A DNA stretch of 64,000 bases from Paraburkholderia rhizosphaerae (GTDB lineage: Bacteria > Pseudomonadota > Gammaproteobacteria > Burkholderiales > Burkholderiaceae), in contig NZ_SORE01000005.1 in NCBI RefSeq assembly GCF_004366595.1, positions 301,368 to 365,367 on the forward strand, read 5' to 3'. Shown piece by piece: positions 8,677 through 16,510 of this stretch. The notes below the pieces were generated by a model. It saw only the letters and a list, made by a program, of their open reading frames with translations. It was not told the DNA's origin and did no database searches. Each line of letters starts with the position of its first letter. Position 1 is the first letter of the stretch. A program made the position numbers and the translations under genes.

Positions 8677-10137
8677 TCAAAAGAAACGATGGCTTGCATC
8701 GACGCCTCGATGTTGCGATATGCGTGCTGAAACAATATCTTCGAGCGCATCACACGCCGCACGGATGTTGTCGGGCCGAAGATTCGTTACGCTCAAAAGT
8801 AGGCCGTTCCTCGCGAGCTCTGTCCGCAGGTACCACGTAGACAGCGCTGACGGTGCAAGATTTTGCTTGCGCGCGGAATGAACGATTTCCAGGTCATCGA
8901 CGCCATCAGGCAACTTGACAATCAACCCCAATCCCGATTCCACGACCTCCGTGAATCGCTTTCTGAGCAGTTCAACAGCGAGATGGCGGCGCTCAGCGTA
9001 GACCTTCTTCATGTGTCGGAGGTGGCGCATGAAGTGTCCATCTGCGAGAAACTCCGTTAGTGCCAGCTGTGTCGTCCTATTCGGAGCAGGTGCCATTACT
9101 GAAACTGTTTCGACAACGCGTTCGGCCAGTGCGCGCGGCGCGACGACGAAGCCGAGGCCCAGCGCGGGGCTGATTGTCTTGCTGAATGCGCCGATGTGGA
9201 TCACGCGTTGCGCGCCATCACCCGCAGCCAGGGCGGGCGCCGCCCGTCCGACCAACTGTAGTTCGCCCAGGTAGTCATCTTCGATGATCCAGACATCCTT
9301 TGCTTCAGCCCATTCGAGCAGAGTACGTCTTCTCATCGGCGAGAGGGCGACGCCCAGCGGCGCATGTTGGCCCGGCGTGACCAGCGCTAACGCGGCATGC
9401 GGAGCACGAGCGATGCCTTCCTCGACACGTAATCCCTCGACATCTACGGAGATGGGGGCAACCGTAAGCCCCGCCAGCTCCAGAGCTTTCCTTCCGATCG
9501 GATAGCCTGGTTCTTCGATCCACGCGGTGCGACCGTGAGCTCTGAGCGCGATCAGTGTAAGCATCAGTCCGTGACGGTATCCACTGGTCACAATAACTTG
9601 ATCGGGATGGCATTGAATCTGTCGGCTGATGGCCAAGTGACTGGCAATCTGTGCGCGCAAGTCGCGCTCGCCGCGAGGGTCGGCGTAGGTCGTGTATCCG
9701 GTCGCGTCCGCACGGACAGCCCGCGCTCGCATTCGAACCCAGACCTTGGCGGGGAATGCATCGTGAGCCGGTACGCCCATCTGGAACGGTAGTGGCGCGC
9801 TCGAATACGGTCGTGTAAAAGCATCCAGTGGCCCATCGAGCGGAATCTCGGTCGCGGTTGGCGCTGGAGGAAGTTGCGCGCAGACGCGTGTGCCGGCGGA
9901 GCCTGCGCCGACCACTAGCTTCTCGGAAGCCAGCCGCTCGTAGGCCACCAGAATCGTTCCGCGCGCGACGCCGAGCTGCGCAGCGAGATCCCTTCCGGAG
10001 GGTAACCGTCTTCCGGGTTGAAGACGGCCGTCGACAATCGCTTGCCTAAGGCTCGCGTAGATCTGCTCGCCAACGGGCGCCGCCGCAGTACGGTCTATCT
10101 CGATCGCAAGCGTGGGCATAGTCTTTGGCTCAGTCAT
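8677..10137 (-). CDS. MocR/PdxR-type regulator (GntR helix-turn-helix plus aminotransferase domain)
   Basis: The protein has 486 residues. Residues about 15-85 form a GntR winged helix (Q-I-Y-A-S-L-R-Q-A-I-V-D-G-R-L, then L-P-S-G-R-D-L-A-A-Q-L-G-V-A-R-G-T). Residues about 120-470 form a class-I aminotransferase-like domain; the PLP lysine is in G-A-F-S-K-T-I-S-P-A-L-G. MocR proteins sense PLP or amino-acid adducts and often control a divergent gene. Here an AhpD-like gene diverges across about 140 bases, which fits that arrangement. Confidence 0.88.
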   Translation of the reverse strand: MTEPKTMPTLAIEIDRTAAAPVGEQIYASLRQAIVDGRLQPGRRLPSGRDLAAQLGVARGTILVAYERLASEKLVVGAGSAGTRVCAQLPPAPTATEIPLDGPLDAFTRPYSSAPLPFQMGVPAHDAFPAKVWVRMRARAVRADATGYTTYADPRGERDLRAQIASHLAISRQIQCHPDQVIVTSGYRHGLMLTLIALRAHGRTAWIEEPGYPIGRKALELAGLTVAPISVDVEGLRVEEGIARAPHAALALVTPGQHAPLGVALSPMRRRTLLEWAEAKDVWIIEDDYLGELQLVGRAAPALAAGDGAQRVIHIGAFSKTISPALGLGFVVAPRALAERVVETVSVMAPAPNRTTQLALTEFLADGHFMRHLRHMKKVYAERRHLAVELLRKRFTEVVESGLGLIVKLPDGVDDLEIVHSARKQNLAPSALSTWYLRTELARNGLLLSVTNLRPDNIRAACDALEDIVSARISQHRGVDASHRFF

Positions 10138-10280
10138 TTCGCCAATTCTTGGGCCTGTTGTCCGTAATCTCGGGCTAGTAACGTCGCGTTATGTCATGAG
10201 TCATGCGCGAAGGGGAAGTAACCAACCCGCGACCGTGACGCAAGAGACGTTATTTTATGGCCAAACGGCAAAGGACGAAG

Positions 10281-10727
10281 ATGACACGCTTGAACTGGAG
10301 CGAGATCGCACCGGACGGCGCAAAAGCGCTTTTCGGTGTCCATCACTATGTGACCAAAAGCACCAACCTGCCCGAGGAACTCATTCATCTCGTGTTCCTC
10401 CGTGTTTCACAGATTAACGGATGTGCCCATTGCATCGATATGCACAGTCGCGATCTTAGAAAGACCATGTCCATCGACAAGGTGACACTGGTGCCCGTGT
10501 GGGACGAAGTCCCGCACCTGTTTTCCGCTCAGGAGCGCGCCGCCTTGGCTTGGGCCGAAGAGGTGACTCTCGTCAGCGAAACGCATGCTTCAGATGAAGC
10601 CTATGCGGCGGCCTCGGCGGCGTTCTCTCCGAAGGAACTTGTCGACCTCACGATAACGATTGCCGCGATGAACGCCTTCAACCGTCTCGGCGCCCCATTC
10701 CGACTCCCGGTCGCCGCCAGGACGTGA
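10281..10727 (+). CDS. AhpD-like/carboxymuconolactone decarboxylase family protein
   Basis: From ATG 10281 the protein has 148 residues; AGGACGAAG lies just upstream. An in-frame ATG at 10257 would add eight basic residues. The key motif is G-C-A-H-C-I-D-M-H-S-R-D, the Cys-x-x-Cys-x-x-x-His redox centre of alkylhydroperoxidase-like proteins. The second half (L-A-W-A-E-E-V-T, then L-T-I-T-I-A-A-M-N-A-F-N-R) is also family-like. Such proteins reduce peroxides or act in redox balance. It diverges from the MocR-type gene, its likely regulator. Confidence 0.82.
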   Translation: MTRLNWSEIAPDGAKALFGVHHYVTKSTNLPEELIHLVFLRVSQINGCAHCIDMHSRDLRKTMSIDKVTLVPVWDEVPHLFSAQERAALAWAEEVTLVSETHASDEAYAAASAAFSPKELVDLTITIAAMNAFNRLGAPFRLPVAART

Positions 10728-11211
10728 GTTCACAGAGGCATCGGGCGCCGACGCTATCCAACTAAATCCGCGCTGTGTCGTCAAGCCAATGGATACGGTT
10801 AATTGCCGCAGCGGCTGCTGAAAATACATCAGCCAGTTGCGACCTCATGTAGAAGGGGCGGGGCAGATACCGGAGGTCATGTGCACCTGCCGTTTCTAGG
10901 CTAAGGCTCGGTCCATAGCGTCCGAGTCAATCGAATCTGACCGGCGGTCATCCGCCAGGAAATGGTCACTCTCCTTGCGTCTTGTGCGGCCGCTTCTGGC
11001 CGCGTGGAGGCAATGCCACCTGCGATTTGCTAACCGAAGACCGGCCATTGAGCGAGGGCGGACGAGGCCTCGGTCAGCCAAACTGGACGACGACCTCGAC
11101 CGGCCGCTCATGGCCGACCGTAGACTCCATGCTCCGCGCGCTGCCGGGCATGACGACATCCGTAAGATGAGCTCGGATAATGGCGCCGCCACGACATCGC
11201 TCTGGCATGCA
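10728..11211. other. Intergenic stretch with degenerate sequence, no gene supported
   Basis: These 484 bases follow the AhpD-like gene and meet the esterase gene end-on. Frames on both strands are arginine- and serine-rich without ribosome sites. The part around 10975-11110 has repeated GGCCGCTTCTGGCCG-like and ACCGGCC words, similar in style to 8460-8620; both may be old decayed repeats. No clear terminator was found. Confidence 0.4.
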
Positions 11212-12306
11212 CTATGGTTGCGGGTGTTCAAGAAAAAAACGCAGCATCTCAGCACTCGCGTCCGGCCCGCTTGCGTCCGTATAACTCCCGCGCGAGCTGC
11301 CGCCTGCCCATGCGTGCGGCGCGCCATGAATGGTCCATAGCTCGGCGTCGACGCCGCCGCAGGAAACCAGCCGGTCTACCGTGCAGTCACGTCGGCCCGC
11401 CCCGCGACGACACTCTTTGTCGACGCCCTCGTGTTGTTTTTCGAAACCACGCACGATTCGGGCGGCATTCGACAGGTGAACCGTGGCATCGGCATCACCA
11501 TGAAAAACGATCATCGGCCGTTGCGGCGCAAACGAATCGCATTGCGTGCGTCGCGCCTCTGCGGGATGTGTGCCGCCTTTCATCGCGGCGAGCGCAGAGG
11601 GCAAGTTATGCGCACAACGCGCAGCGAGACCGGAATGTACGCCGGCCGCAGCGTACAGTTCGGGATACTCGCTAATCATGATTGCCGCCATTGCGCCGCC
11701 CGCGGACAGGCCCGCGACGTACACCCGCGTAGGGTCGACATCGTGCGTGGCAATGATTTCGCGCGTGATTCCAGCGATCAGGGACGGCTCGCCGCGTTCG
11801 CGCGACTGATCACCCGGCCTGAACCAGTTCCAGCACTTTGACGGGTTGGCCTGCTTTGGCTGCACCGGATACGCGACAAGAAACCGGTGACGCTCGGCGA
11901 GCGCATTCATCCGGGTACCGGCTGCGAAGTCATCAGCGTCCTGGGTACAGCCATGCAGCATTACAACGAGCGGCATCGGTGTGCTCGCGGTCCCTGCGGG
12001 CACATAGAGCCGATATTCCCGACGGCCAGCAGCATTCGAATACGCGTGCGTGCTGAAATGCCCGCGATCTTCGACATCTGTGCGTACCCGTTCCGTCGCA
12101 CACGGAGGGACGTCGTACCTATTCGTCCGGTAACGCGGGGCGTCCACGGGACTGGATACCGTTACATCCGACATGCCATTCGTCGGCCGCGTGCCTTCGC
12201 CACGCAACGCGCGTTGTATTGCCGCCGTCGCCTCGGCGGGGCCGCGCGTACGCAACAAGACCATCGCTTCGTGCATCGAGTTCAGGAATTCTTCATTCAG
12301 TTTCAT
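11212..12306 (-). CDS. PHB-depolymerase-family esterase
   Basis: The protein has 364 residues. Residues about 85-340 form the esterase domain: V-M-L-H-G-C-T-Q-D-A-D-D-F (oxyanion region), Ser201 in A-G-L-S-A-G-G-A-M, Asp in F-H-G-D-A-D-A-T-V-H, and His in G-A-P-H-A-W-A-G-G. No signal peptide is visible at the N-terminus, which reads M-K-L-N-E-E-F, so a cytosolic role is likely, for example on stored or short-chain polyesters. The family also includes feruloyl-esterase-like enzymes. The start lies 47 bases after the RHH gene's stop on the same strand, suggesting an operon. Confidence 0.83.
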   Translation of the reverse strand: MKLNEEFLNSMHEAMVLLRTRGPAEATAAIQRALRGEGTRPTNGMSDVTVSSPVDAPRYRTNRYDVPPCATERVRTDVEDRGHFSTHAYSNAAGRREYRLYVPAGTASTPMPLVVMLHGCTQDADDFAAGTRMNALAERHRFLVAYPVQPKQANPSKCWNWFRPGDQSRERGEPSLIAGITREIIATHDVDPTRVYVAGLSAGGAMAAIMISEYPELYAAAGVHSGLAARCAHNLPSALAAMKGGTHPAEARRTQCDSFAPQRPMIVFHGDADATVHLSNAARIVRGFEKQHEGVDKECRRGAGRRDCTVDRLVSCGGVDAELWTIHGAPHAWAGGSSRGSYTDASGPDASAEMLRFFLEHPQP

Positions 12307-12353
12307 GGTGTGGTCCCGTGAGCGGAGTAGATGCCAGGTTGGGTGGCGTGCGG

Positions 12354-12782
12354 CTACCGGATACGGTCGGCGAGCGCCGTTTTGACGGCGGGCGTCGCGT
12401 GAAATGCCCCCAGCACCGCGACACTTCCGATCGTTGCGCGCGCAAGTTCCGGTGAGACGTCAGCCGCAATGCTGGCCAGTCCGAGCACCTGGATGTCGAG
12501 GCGCTCGCGCGCCGTGCGGACTGCCTCAAGGTCCTGTCTGGAAAAATGCTGCATGCCGAGCACGAGCGCGCGGCGTGTGACCGTCTCCTGAAGGACCTGA
12601 GCGTGTAGCGCGAGCTGATTGCGGATGGCCGTCCGGATCAGGTCGGTACGGTTCGAATAGAAGCCTTCTTCAACGAGAAGATCGATCTGACCAAGGTCGA
12701 TCGGGACAAGATTGATCGTGATTTTTTGGGACTCTCCGCCTTTGGCGCGAGGAGTCTCGGGGGGAGCCGCCGCTTTTTTCAT
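12354..12782 (-). CDS. Ribbon-helix-helix (CopG-like) regulator
   Basis: The protein has 142 residues from ATG 12782; an in-frame ATG at 12800 would add six. Residues about 20-60 fit a ribbon-helix-helix fold: a beta strand K-I-T-I-N-L-V-P-I, then L-G-Q-I-D-L-L-V-E-E-G and Y-S-N-R-T-D-L-I-R-T-A-I-R-N-Q-L. The remaining 80 residues are helical. It lies directly upstream of the PHB-depolymerase-type gene and probably controls that operon. Exact binding site unknown. Confidence 0.7.
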   Translation of the reverse strand: MKKAAAPPETPRAKGGESQKITINLVPIDLGQIDLLVEEGFYSNRTDLIRTAIRNQLALHAQVLQETVTRRALVLGMQHFSRQDLEAVRTARERLDIQVLGLASIAADVSPELARATIGSVAVLGAFHATPAVKTALADRIR

Positions 12783-12812
12783 AATCCATCCGTACGCCAT
12801 CCATGTGGATGG

Positions 12813-13100
12813 TTATAGGATGGTTTTAGCTGCGTTGCAACATACTTTCGCTACGTGAGCGAAATCTCGTCCGATATCAGAAACCGACGCCGATGCCGAC
12901 AACGCCGCCGACGCTGCGCCGTTGAAACTGCTGCCGCCGACACCGATCCCTATGCTTGTGCCCGGCGTGTAGTAGCCTGGACCGTAGCCGTATGCCGGGT
13001 CGCCGTAGCCATAAGGTTGGGCCGCAACACAGCCTGTCACCGCGACCGCGAAGGTCAATATTCCGATCAGCCTGCTCTTGAGAGATGGGCTTCGCCGCAA
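12813..13100 (-). CDS. Small glycine/tyrosine-rich lipoprotein, possibly frameshifted near its end
   Basis: The frame starts at a TTG (13100) after an AAGG-type site. Residues 8-24 make a lipoprotein signal (S-R-L-I-G-I-L-T-F-A-V-A-V-T-G-C), with Cys24 as the lipidation site. A Gly/Tyr/Pro-rich region follows (Y-G-Y-G-D-P-A-Y-G-Y-G-P-G-Y-Y). After G-S-S-F-N-G the frame becomes Ala/Ser-rich. The neighbouring frame instead reads R-S-V-G-G-V-V-G-I-G-V-G-F then a stop at 12877, a more natural ending for such proteins. A one- or two-base indel near 12920 is suspected. Probably attached to a membrane facing the periplasm. Confidence 0.6.
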   Translation of the reverse strand: MRRSPSLKSRLIGILTFAVAVTGCVAAQPYGYGDPAYGYGPGYYTPGTSIGIGVGGSSFNGAASAALSASASVSDIGRDFAHVAKVCCNAAKTIL

Positions 13101-13105
13101 AAGTG

Positions 13106-13210
13106 TCAGGCCTTCTTACGTCGACGCCGGTGAAAAATCCGCGGTGTGGCAAAGGCAACGACGAGCATTGGCGCGACGTAGGCGTCCACAGCCCGTCCTC
13201 GGTGCAACAT
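13106..13210 (-). CDS. Possible small protein ending in a hydrophobic segment and R-I-F-H-R-R-R-R
   Basis: ATG 13210 opens a 34-codon frame ending at 13106. The last 20 residues are a short hydrophobic stretch (M-L-V-V-A-F-A-T-P) and then R-I-F-H-R-R-R-R-K-K-A. A matching C-terminal tail is encoded at 13995-14083 on the same strand, with 19 identical bases. That pairing is the main reason to list it. No clear ribosome site is seen, and the frame may be a relic. Confidence 0.3.
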   Translation of the reverse strand: MLHRGRAVDAYVAPMLVVAFATPRIFHRRRRKKA

Positions 13211-13230
13211 CACCGAGTCACGCAGGCGCC

Positions 13231-13247
13231 TTGGCAAATTTTGCCAA
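13231..13247. promoter_or_regulatory. Palindrome in the parDE promoter (candidate autoregulatory operator)
   Basis: TTGGCAAATTTTGCCAA is a near-perfect inverted repeat centred about 30 bases before the parD start. Type II antitoxins of the ribbon-helix-helix kind usually repress their own promoter by binding such a dyad. GATAGAGT just downstream could serve as a weak -10 region. Confidence 0.6.
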
Positions 13248-13267
13248 AACGTGATAGAGTAGTTTGC

Positions 13268-13504
13268 ATGAGCACAATGAACATCTCTCTCCCCGATTCG
13301 CTGAAGGAATACGTCGACGAGCAGGTCGGTGAGTGCGGGTACGGCACGAGCAGCGAGTATGTCCGCGAACTGATCCGTAAAGACCAGGATCGCAAGCGTC
13401 TGCGTGCGATGATTCTGCAGGGCGCGACGTCCGGCCTCGCGGCTCCGGTCGACGAGAAATACTTCGAAGCGTTGCGTGCACGCGTGCGTACTTCGCGTAA
13501 ATGA
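13268..13504 (+). CDS. parD: ParD-type antitoxin
   Basis: The protein has 78 residues from ATG 13268. M-N-I-S-L-P-D-S-L-K-E-Y-V-D-E-Q-V is the ParD ribbon strand and first helix, followed by T-S-S-E-Y-V-R-E-L-I-R. The C-terminal half (L-R-A-M-I-L-Q-G-A-T-S-G, then Y-F-E-A-L-R-A-R) is the toxin-binding tail. Its TGA overlaps the ATG of parE in an ATGA junction, so the two are translationally coupled. The palindrome at 13231 lies in its promoter. Confidence 0.9.
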   Translation: MSTMNISLPDSLKEYVDEQVGECGYGTSSEYVRELIRKDQDRKRLRAMILQGATSGLAAPVDEKYFEALRARVRTSRK

Positions 13505-13839
13505 GCAGCAAGGCAGTCGTACCGACGAGGATGGCCGAGCAGGACGTAGAGAACGAGGTCACCCATTACCTCATAGACGAGGCTTCGGAACAGGCTGCGC
13601 TCGGCTTCATTGCGGAGATCGAGAAAGCGTACAAACGCCTGGCGAAGCACCCTCACGTCGGGTCGCCACGCTATGCCTATGAGTTGGAAATACCAGGCCT
13701 GCGGTCCTGGCCGCTTGAGCGCTATCCTCATCTGATCTTCTACATTGAGCGCGAGTCCCACATCGAAATCTGGCGCGTGCTCAACGGCAAGCGTGATATT
13801 CCGGCATGGCTGTCGAGTGACGATGACGAACTGCATTGA
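13501..13839 (+). CDS. parE: ParE/RelE-family toxin
   Basis: The protein has 112 residues. The pattern A-E-Q-D-V-E-N-E-V-T-H-Y, then A-L-G-F-I-A-E-I-E-K-A-Y-K-R-L-A-K-H-P, is the two-helix start of ParE toxins. G-S-P-R-Y, G-L-R-S-W-P-L-E-R-Y-P-H-L-I-F-Y and I-W-R-V-L-N-G-K-R-D-I-P supply the expected beta strands and arginines. ParE toxins usually act on DNA gyrase. It overlaps parD by four bases. The pair lies between two copies of a repeated tail sequence (13122 and 14011), hinting that it came in as an insert. Confidence 0.88.
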   Translation: MSSKAVVPTRMAEQDVENEVTHYLIDEASEQAALGFIAEIEKAYKRLAKHPHVGSPRYAYELEIPGLRSWPLERYPHLIFYIERESHIEIWRVLNGKRDIPAWLSSDDDELH

Positions 13840-13994
13840 CGTGAACGCCACGCGAGCATTGCCTGTCGGTCGTACATAGCTCGCGAGTTGCAAGTGTGGA
13901 CGATACGGTCGATCCGGGACAGCACGGTGGTTTGGATGACAGGTGTCACGCCGTAGCTCAGACTTCCTCGAATGAGCGAAGGCGTTCGTCACGG

Positions 13995-14083
13995 TCATCC
14001 GTTGTTATGCCGACGCCGGTGAAAAATCCTCAGGCCGATGAAGGCAGCGACTAGCAAGCCACCAGTTGCGAATGGGACGTGGC
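13995..14083 (-). pseudogene. Relic encoding a second hydrophobic R-I-F-H-R-R-R tail
   Basis: The minus strand reads V-P-F-A-T-G-G-L-L-V-A-A-F-I-G-L and then R-I-F-H-R-R-R-H-N-N-G before a stop at 13995. This matches the tail of the small frame at 13106-13210, including 19 identical bases at 14011-14029. Upstream of about 14083 the frame continues to 14183 but runs antisense to a short-chain dehydrogenase remnant. The native N-terminus seems to have been replaced by that fragment. Confidence 0.35.
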
Positions 14084-14232
14084 TTGCAAAGGACAAACGC
14101 ATTCCGCTAGGCCGGCTTGGAGCAGCCGATGAAGCGGCAGCAGCAATCGTCTTTCTGTCGTCTCCACGCGCCGGCTTCGTCACAGGCGCAACGCTCGAAG
14201 TCGCCGGCGGCGTCTCAAGTTACGCCTGGTGA
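14083..14232 (+). pseudogene. C-terminal fragment of a short-chain dehydrogenase
   Basis: The frame reads L-A-K-D-K-R-I-P-L-G-R-L-G, then A-A-A-A-I-V-F-L-S-S-P-R-A-G-F-V-T-G, then E-V-A-G-G and a stop. This is the standard last quarter of a classical SDR (substrate loop, final helix and V-T-G-x-x-L-x-V-x-G-G). No cofactor or Tyr-x-x-x-Lys motif is present upstream, so only the tail of a gene survives. Sequence before about 14083 belongs to an unrelated minus-strand frame. Confidence 0.7.
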
Positions 14233-14264
14233 GGACATCAGTGATCCATTTCGAAAGGAAGGCC

Positions 14265-14396
14265 ATGAGTCGTTTGTTTAGATTGATCTCGAGCTGGAAA
14301 CCCGTGGGCTCTCACGGACGACTACACAGCGCGCGTCGCTGGATCTTGTGTGAAAGCGCTGACGCCGAAGTGGAGCAAGCGGTTGGGTGCGTTTGA
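14265..14396 (+). CDS. Possible 43-residue open frame with a good ribosome site
   Basis: ATG 14265 follows AAAGGAAGG by two bases. The frame gives a basic start (M-S-R-L-F-R-L-I-S-S-W-K-P-V) and an acidic end (E-S-A-D-A-E-V-E-Q-A-V). I recognise no family. The stretch from 14397 to 14521 shows nothing further. Given the scarred surroundings it may be a relic. Confidence 0.2.
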   Translation: MSRLFRLISSWKPVGSHGRLHSARRWILCESADAEVEQAVGCV

Positions 14397-14521
14397 CACT
14401 TTCGTGTGGGATGAATGCTACGCGATGGAGCAAAGCCTGCGCGTGGATTAACAAGCTGTCTCGTCTTTGGCGACAACTGCTGGAATGTACGTGTGGCCGA
14501 ACGCTAGCTCAAGCTGTCGGC

Positions 14522-15451
14522 CTATTGCCGCGTGAGCATCAGGTTCAGGTTCTGAACCGCGGCACCGGATGCACCTTTGCCAAGATTGTCGAACACCGCG
14601 GACAGCAGGACTTGCCCGTGTTCGACGTTGTGAAATACGCTTAAGCGCATGTCGTTCGTACCGTTCAGCGCTTGCGGATCCAGGTGCGTCAAGCCGCCCG
14701 CTTCATGCGGCGACAAGACACGCACGTGGGCTGCGTGCGCATAGTGATGTGCGAGGCACGCGTGTAACGTGGCGCCGTCCACGTCGGGTGCGAGCAGCCG
14801 CAACTCCAGCGGCACTGTCAGCACAATGCCTTGACGAAATGCCCCATACGCGGGGACGAAGACGGGCCGCTGTGCGAGTCCGGCGTGCGTCTGGATTTCC
14901 GGGGCGTGCTTGTGCGCGAGTTCCAGGCCATAAACCTGAAATGAAGGCGCGTGGACCGCACGCTGCCCTTCGTGCTCCTCCACGCCGGCGCGACCGCGTC
15001 CGGAGTAGCCGGACACCGCATGAATGCTGATGGGGTAGTTATCTGGTAGCAGTCCAGCCTGCAACAGGGGCCGCAGCAAGCCAATTGCTCCCGTTGGATA
15101 GCAGCCGGGATTGGTGACCCGACGGGCACCCGCGATGCGTTCAGCTTGTCCCTGCGTCATTTCCGGAAAGCCGTATGTCCAGCCCGGCTGTGTGCGGTGG
15201 GCCGAACTTGCGTCGATGACTCTGACGGCAGGATTAACGATCGCGTCCACGGCCTCGCGTGCGGCGGCGTCAGGCAAACAGAGAATCGCGATGTCGCAGG
15301 CGTTGATGGCTTCCGCGCGACGGTGCGCATCTTTGCGTTCCGCGGCGGCAAGGGTGAACAGCGTGATGTCGGTCCGATTGCGCAGCCGTTCGTGGATTTG
15401 CAGTCCGGTGGTGCCTTGGTCGCCATCGATAAAAACAATGGGAGCGCTCAT
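14522..15451 (-). CDS. argC: N-acetyl-gamma-glutamyl-phosphate reductase, short (type 2) form
   Basis: The protein has 309 residues from ATG 15451; an in-frame start at 15484 is too far upstream. It catalyses the NADPH-dependent third step of arginine synthesis. [13 protein letters not shown] marks the nucleotide-binding loop of the type 2 form. The catalytic cysteine is Cys117 in [18 protein letters not shown] near residue 150 and [11 protein letters not shown] are also family motifs. It is cytosolic. It stands alone and diverges from a LysR gene, so this may be a second, specially regulated argC copy. Confidence 0.9.
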   Translation of the reverse strand: MSAPIVFIDGDQGTTGLQIHERLRNRTDITLFTLAAAERKDAHRRAEAINACDIAILCLPDAAAREAVDAIVNPAVRVIDASSAHRTQPGWTYGFPEMTQGQAERIAGARRVTNPGCYPTGAIGLLRPLLQAGLLPDNYPISIHAVSGYSGRGRAGVEEHEGQRAVHAPSFQVYGLELAHKHAPEIQTHAGLAQRPVFVPAYGAFRQGIVLTVPLELRLLAPDVDGATLHACLAHHYAHAAHVRVLSPHEAGGLTHLDPQALNGTNDMRLSVFHNVEHGQVLLSAVFDNLGKGASGAAVQNLNLMLTRQ

Positions 15452-15575
15452 ACGCGGAATACTCCGAGTGGTTGTAACGGGCAAAACGAGCGCCCATATT
15501 CGCTGAACCGATAGAATAGGGAAAGTTGAATTTCATAACCTGAACATTCAGTTTTTCTGAATCAGAACAATCGAC

Positions 15576-16460
15576 ATGCGAGAAATCAGCCTGGACCGCT
15601 TGCGCACGCTGATCGCGATTACCGAGCGTGGGTCGTTTGCCGATGCAGCGCGCGCGTTGAATCTCGCGCCTCCGACGGTCAGCCTCCATATCGCCGAACT
15701 GGAAGAACGCATCGGGGCGCCACTGCTGTCACGCAAGCGAGGTCAGGTAAGGCCGTCGGCGATAGGCGAGGTGCTTGTGGAGCGCGCGCGTCGATTGCTG
15801 GCCGATGCGGAGCAGGCGTTAGACGATATTCAGCGCCAGGTGCAAGGGCTCGAAGGGCGCGTGCGGCTCGGTGCGTCGACCGGCGTGATCGCATACTTGT
15901 TGCCGCAAGCGCTCGAGGTGCTGCGCCAGCGCAATCCCGCAATCGATATTCAGCTTGCGGTGCTCACGTCGCATGAAACGCTGTCCCGATTGGCGGAAGG
16001 GACGCTGGATGTCGGGCTGGTCGCGCTGCCGCAGCCGCCCGTCGCTGGGCTCGTGATAAAGCCTTGGCGCCGCGATCCCGTGATGGCCTTCATGCCCGCG
16101 CATTGGCGGTGCCCCGCCCGCGTAACGCCTGCATGGCTCGCCGCTCAGCCGCTCATTCTGAATGACGCGACGACGCGTCTGTCGCGCCTGACGGCAGAGT
16201 GGTTTGCCGCCGCGGGGCATCATCCTGCGCCGCGCATTCAGCTCAACTACAACGACGCGATCAAGAGCCTGGTAGCGGCAGGTTACGGCGCGACGCTTTT
16301 GCCGCATGAGGCCACCACGCCACTACCCGACACGCGCATCGTCATGCGTCCGCTACGCCCGGCGCTGTGGCGTCGACTAGGCATTGCGCACCGTGCGGGG
16401 CATGTTGAGCGTGCCACTCAACACGTACTCGATGTCTTGTGGGATCTGCGATTAGCGTAG
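15576..16460 (+). CDS. LysR-family regulator divergent from argC
   Basis: The protein has 294 residues. Helix-turn-helix at residues 4-60 (L-R-T-L-I-A-I-T-E-R-G-S-F-A-D-A-A-R-A-L), with T-V-S-L-H-I-A-E-L-E-E-R in the recognition region. The effector domain carries V-R-L-G-A-S-T-G-V-I-A and D-V-G-L-V-A-L-P. The argC start lies 125 bases away on the other strand, so this regulator probably controls argC, itself, or both. Confidence 0.87.
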   Translation: MREISLDRLRTLIAITERGSFADAARALNLAPPTVSLHIAELEERIGAPLLSRKRGQVRPSAIGEVLVERARRLLADAEQALDDIQRQVQGLEGRVRLGASTGVIAYLLPQALEVLRQRNPAIDIQLAVLTSHETLSRLAEGTLDVGLVALPQPPVAGLVIKPWRRDPVMAFMPAHWRCPARVTPAWLAAQPLILNDATTRLSRLTAEWFAAAGHHPAPRIQLNYNDAIKSLVAAGYGATLLPHEATTPLPDTRIVMRPLRPALWRRLGIAHRAGHVERATQHVLDVLWDLRLA

Positions 16461-16510
16461 GCGTTGCCCGTGGCCGTTTGGGTCCGCGCTCGCTGCACAG
16501 TACGTATGTA

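Noticed and set aside
8473..8730. Plus-strand 85-codon frame next to the MocR gene
   Set aside because: It overlaps the MocR gene's end antisense and lacks a ribosome site; no family seen.
8322..8762. N-terminal extension of the 104-residue hypothetical protein
   Set aside because: The composition is Ser/Arg/Pro-rich, there is no ribosome site, and it runs over the end of the MocR gene.
10896..11327. Minus-strand 143-codon frame
   Set aside because: It overlaps the esterase gene in another frame and has shadow-type composition.
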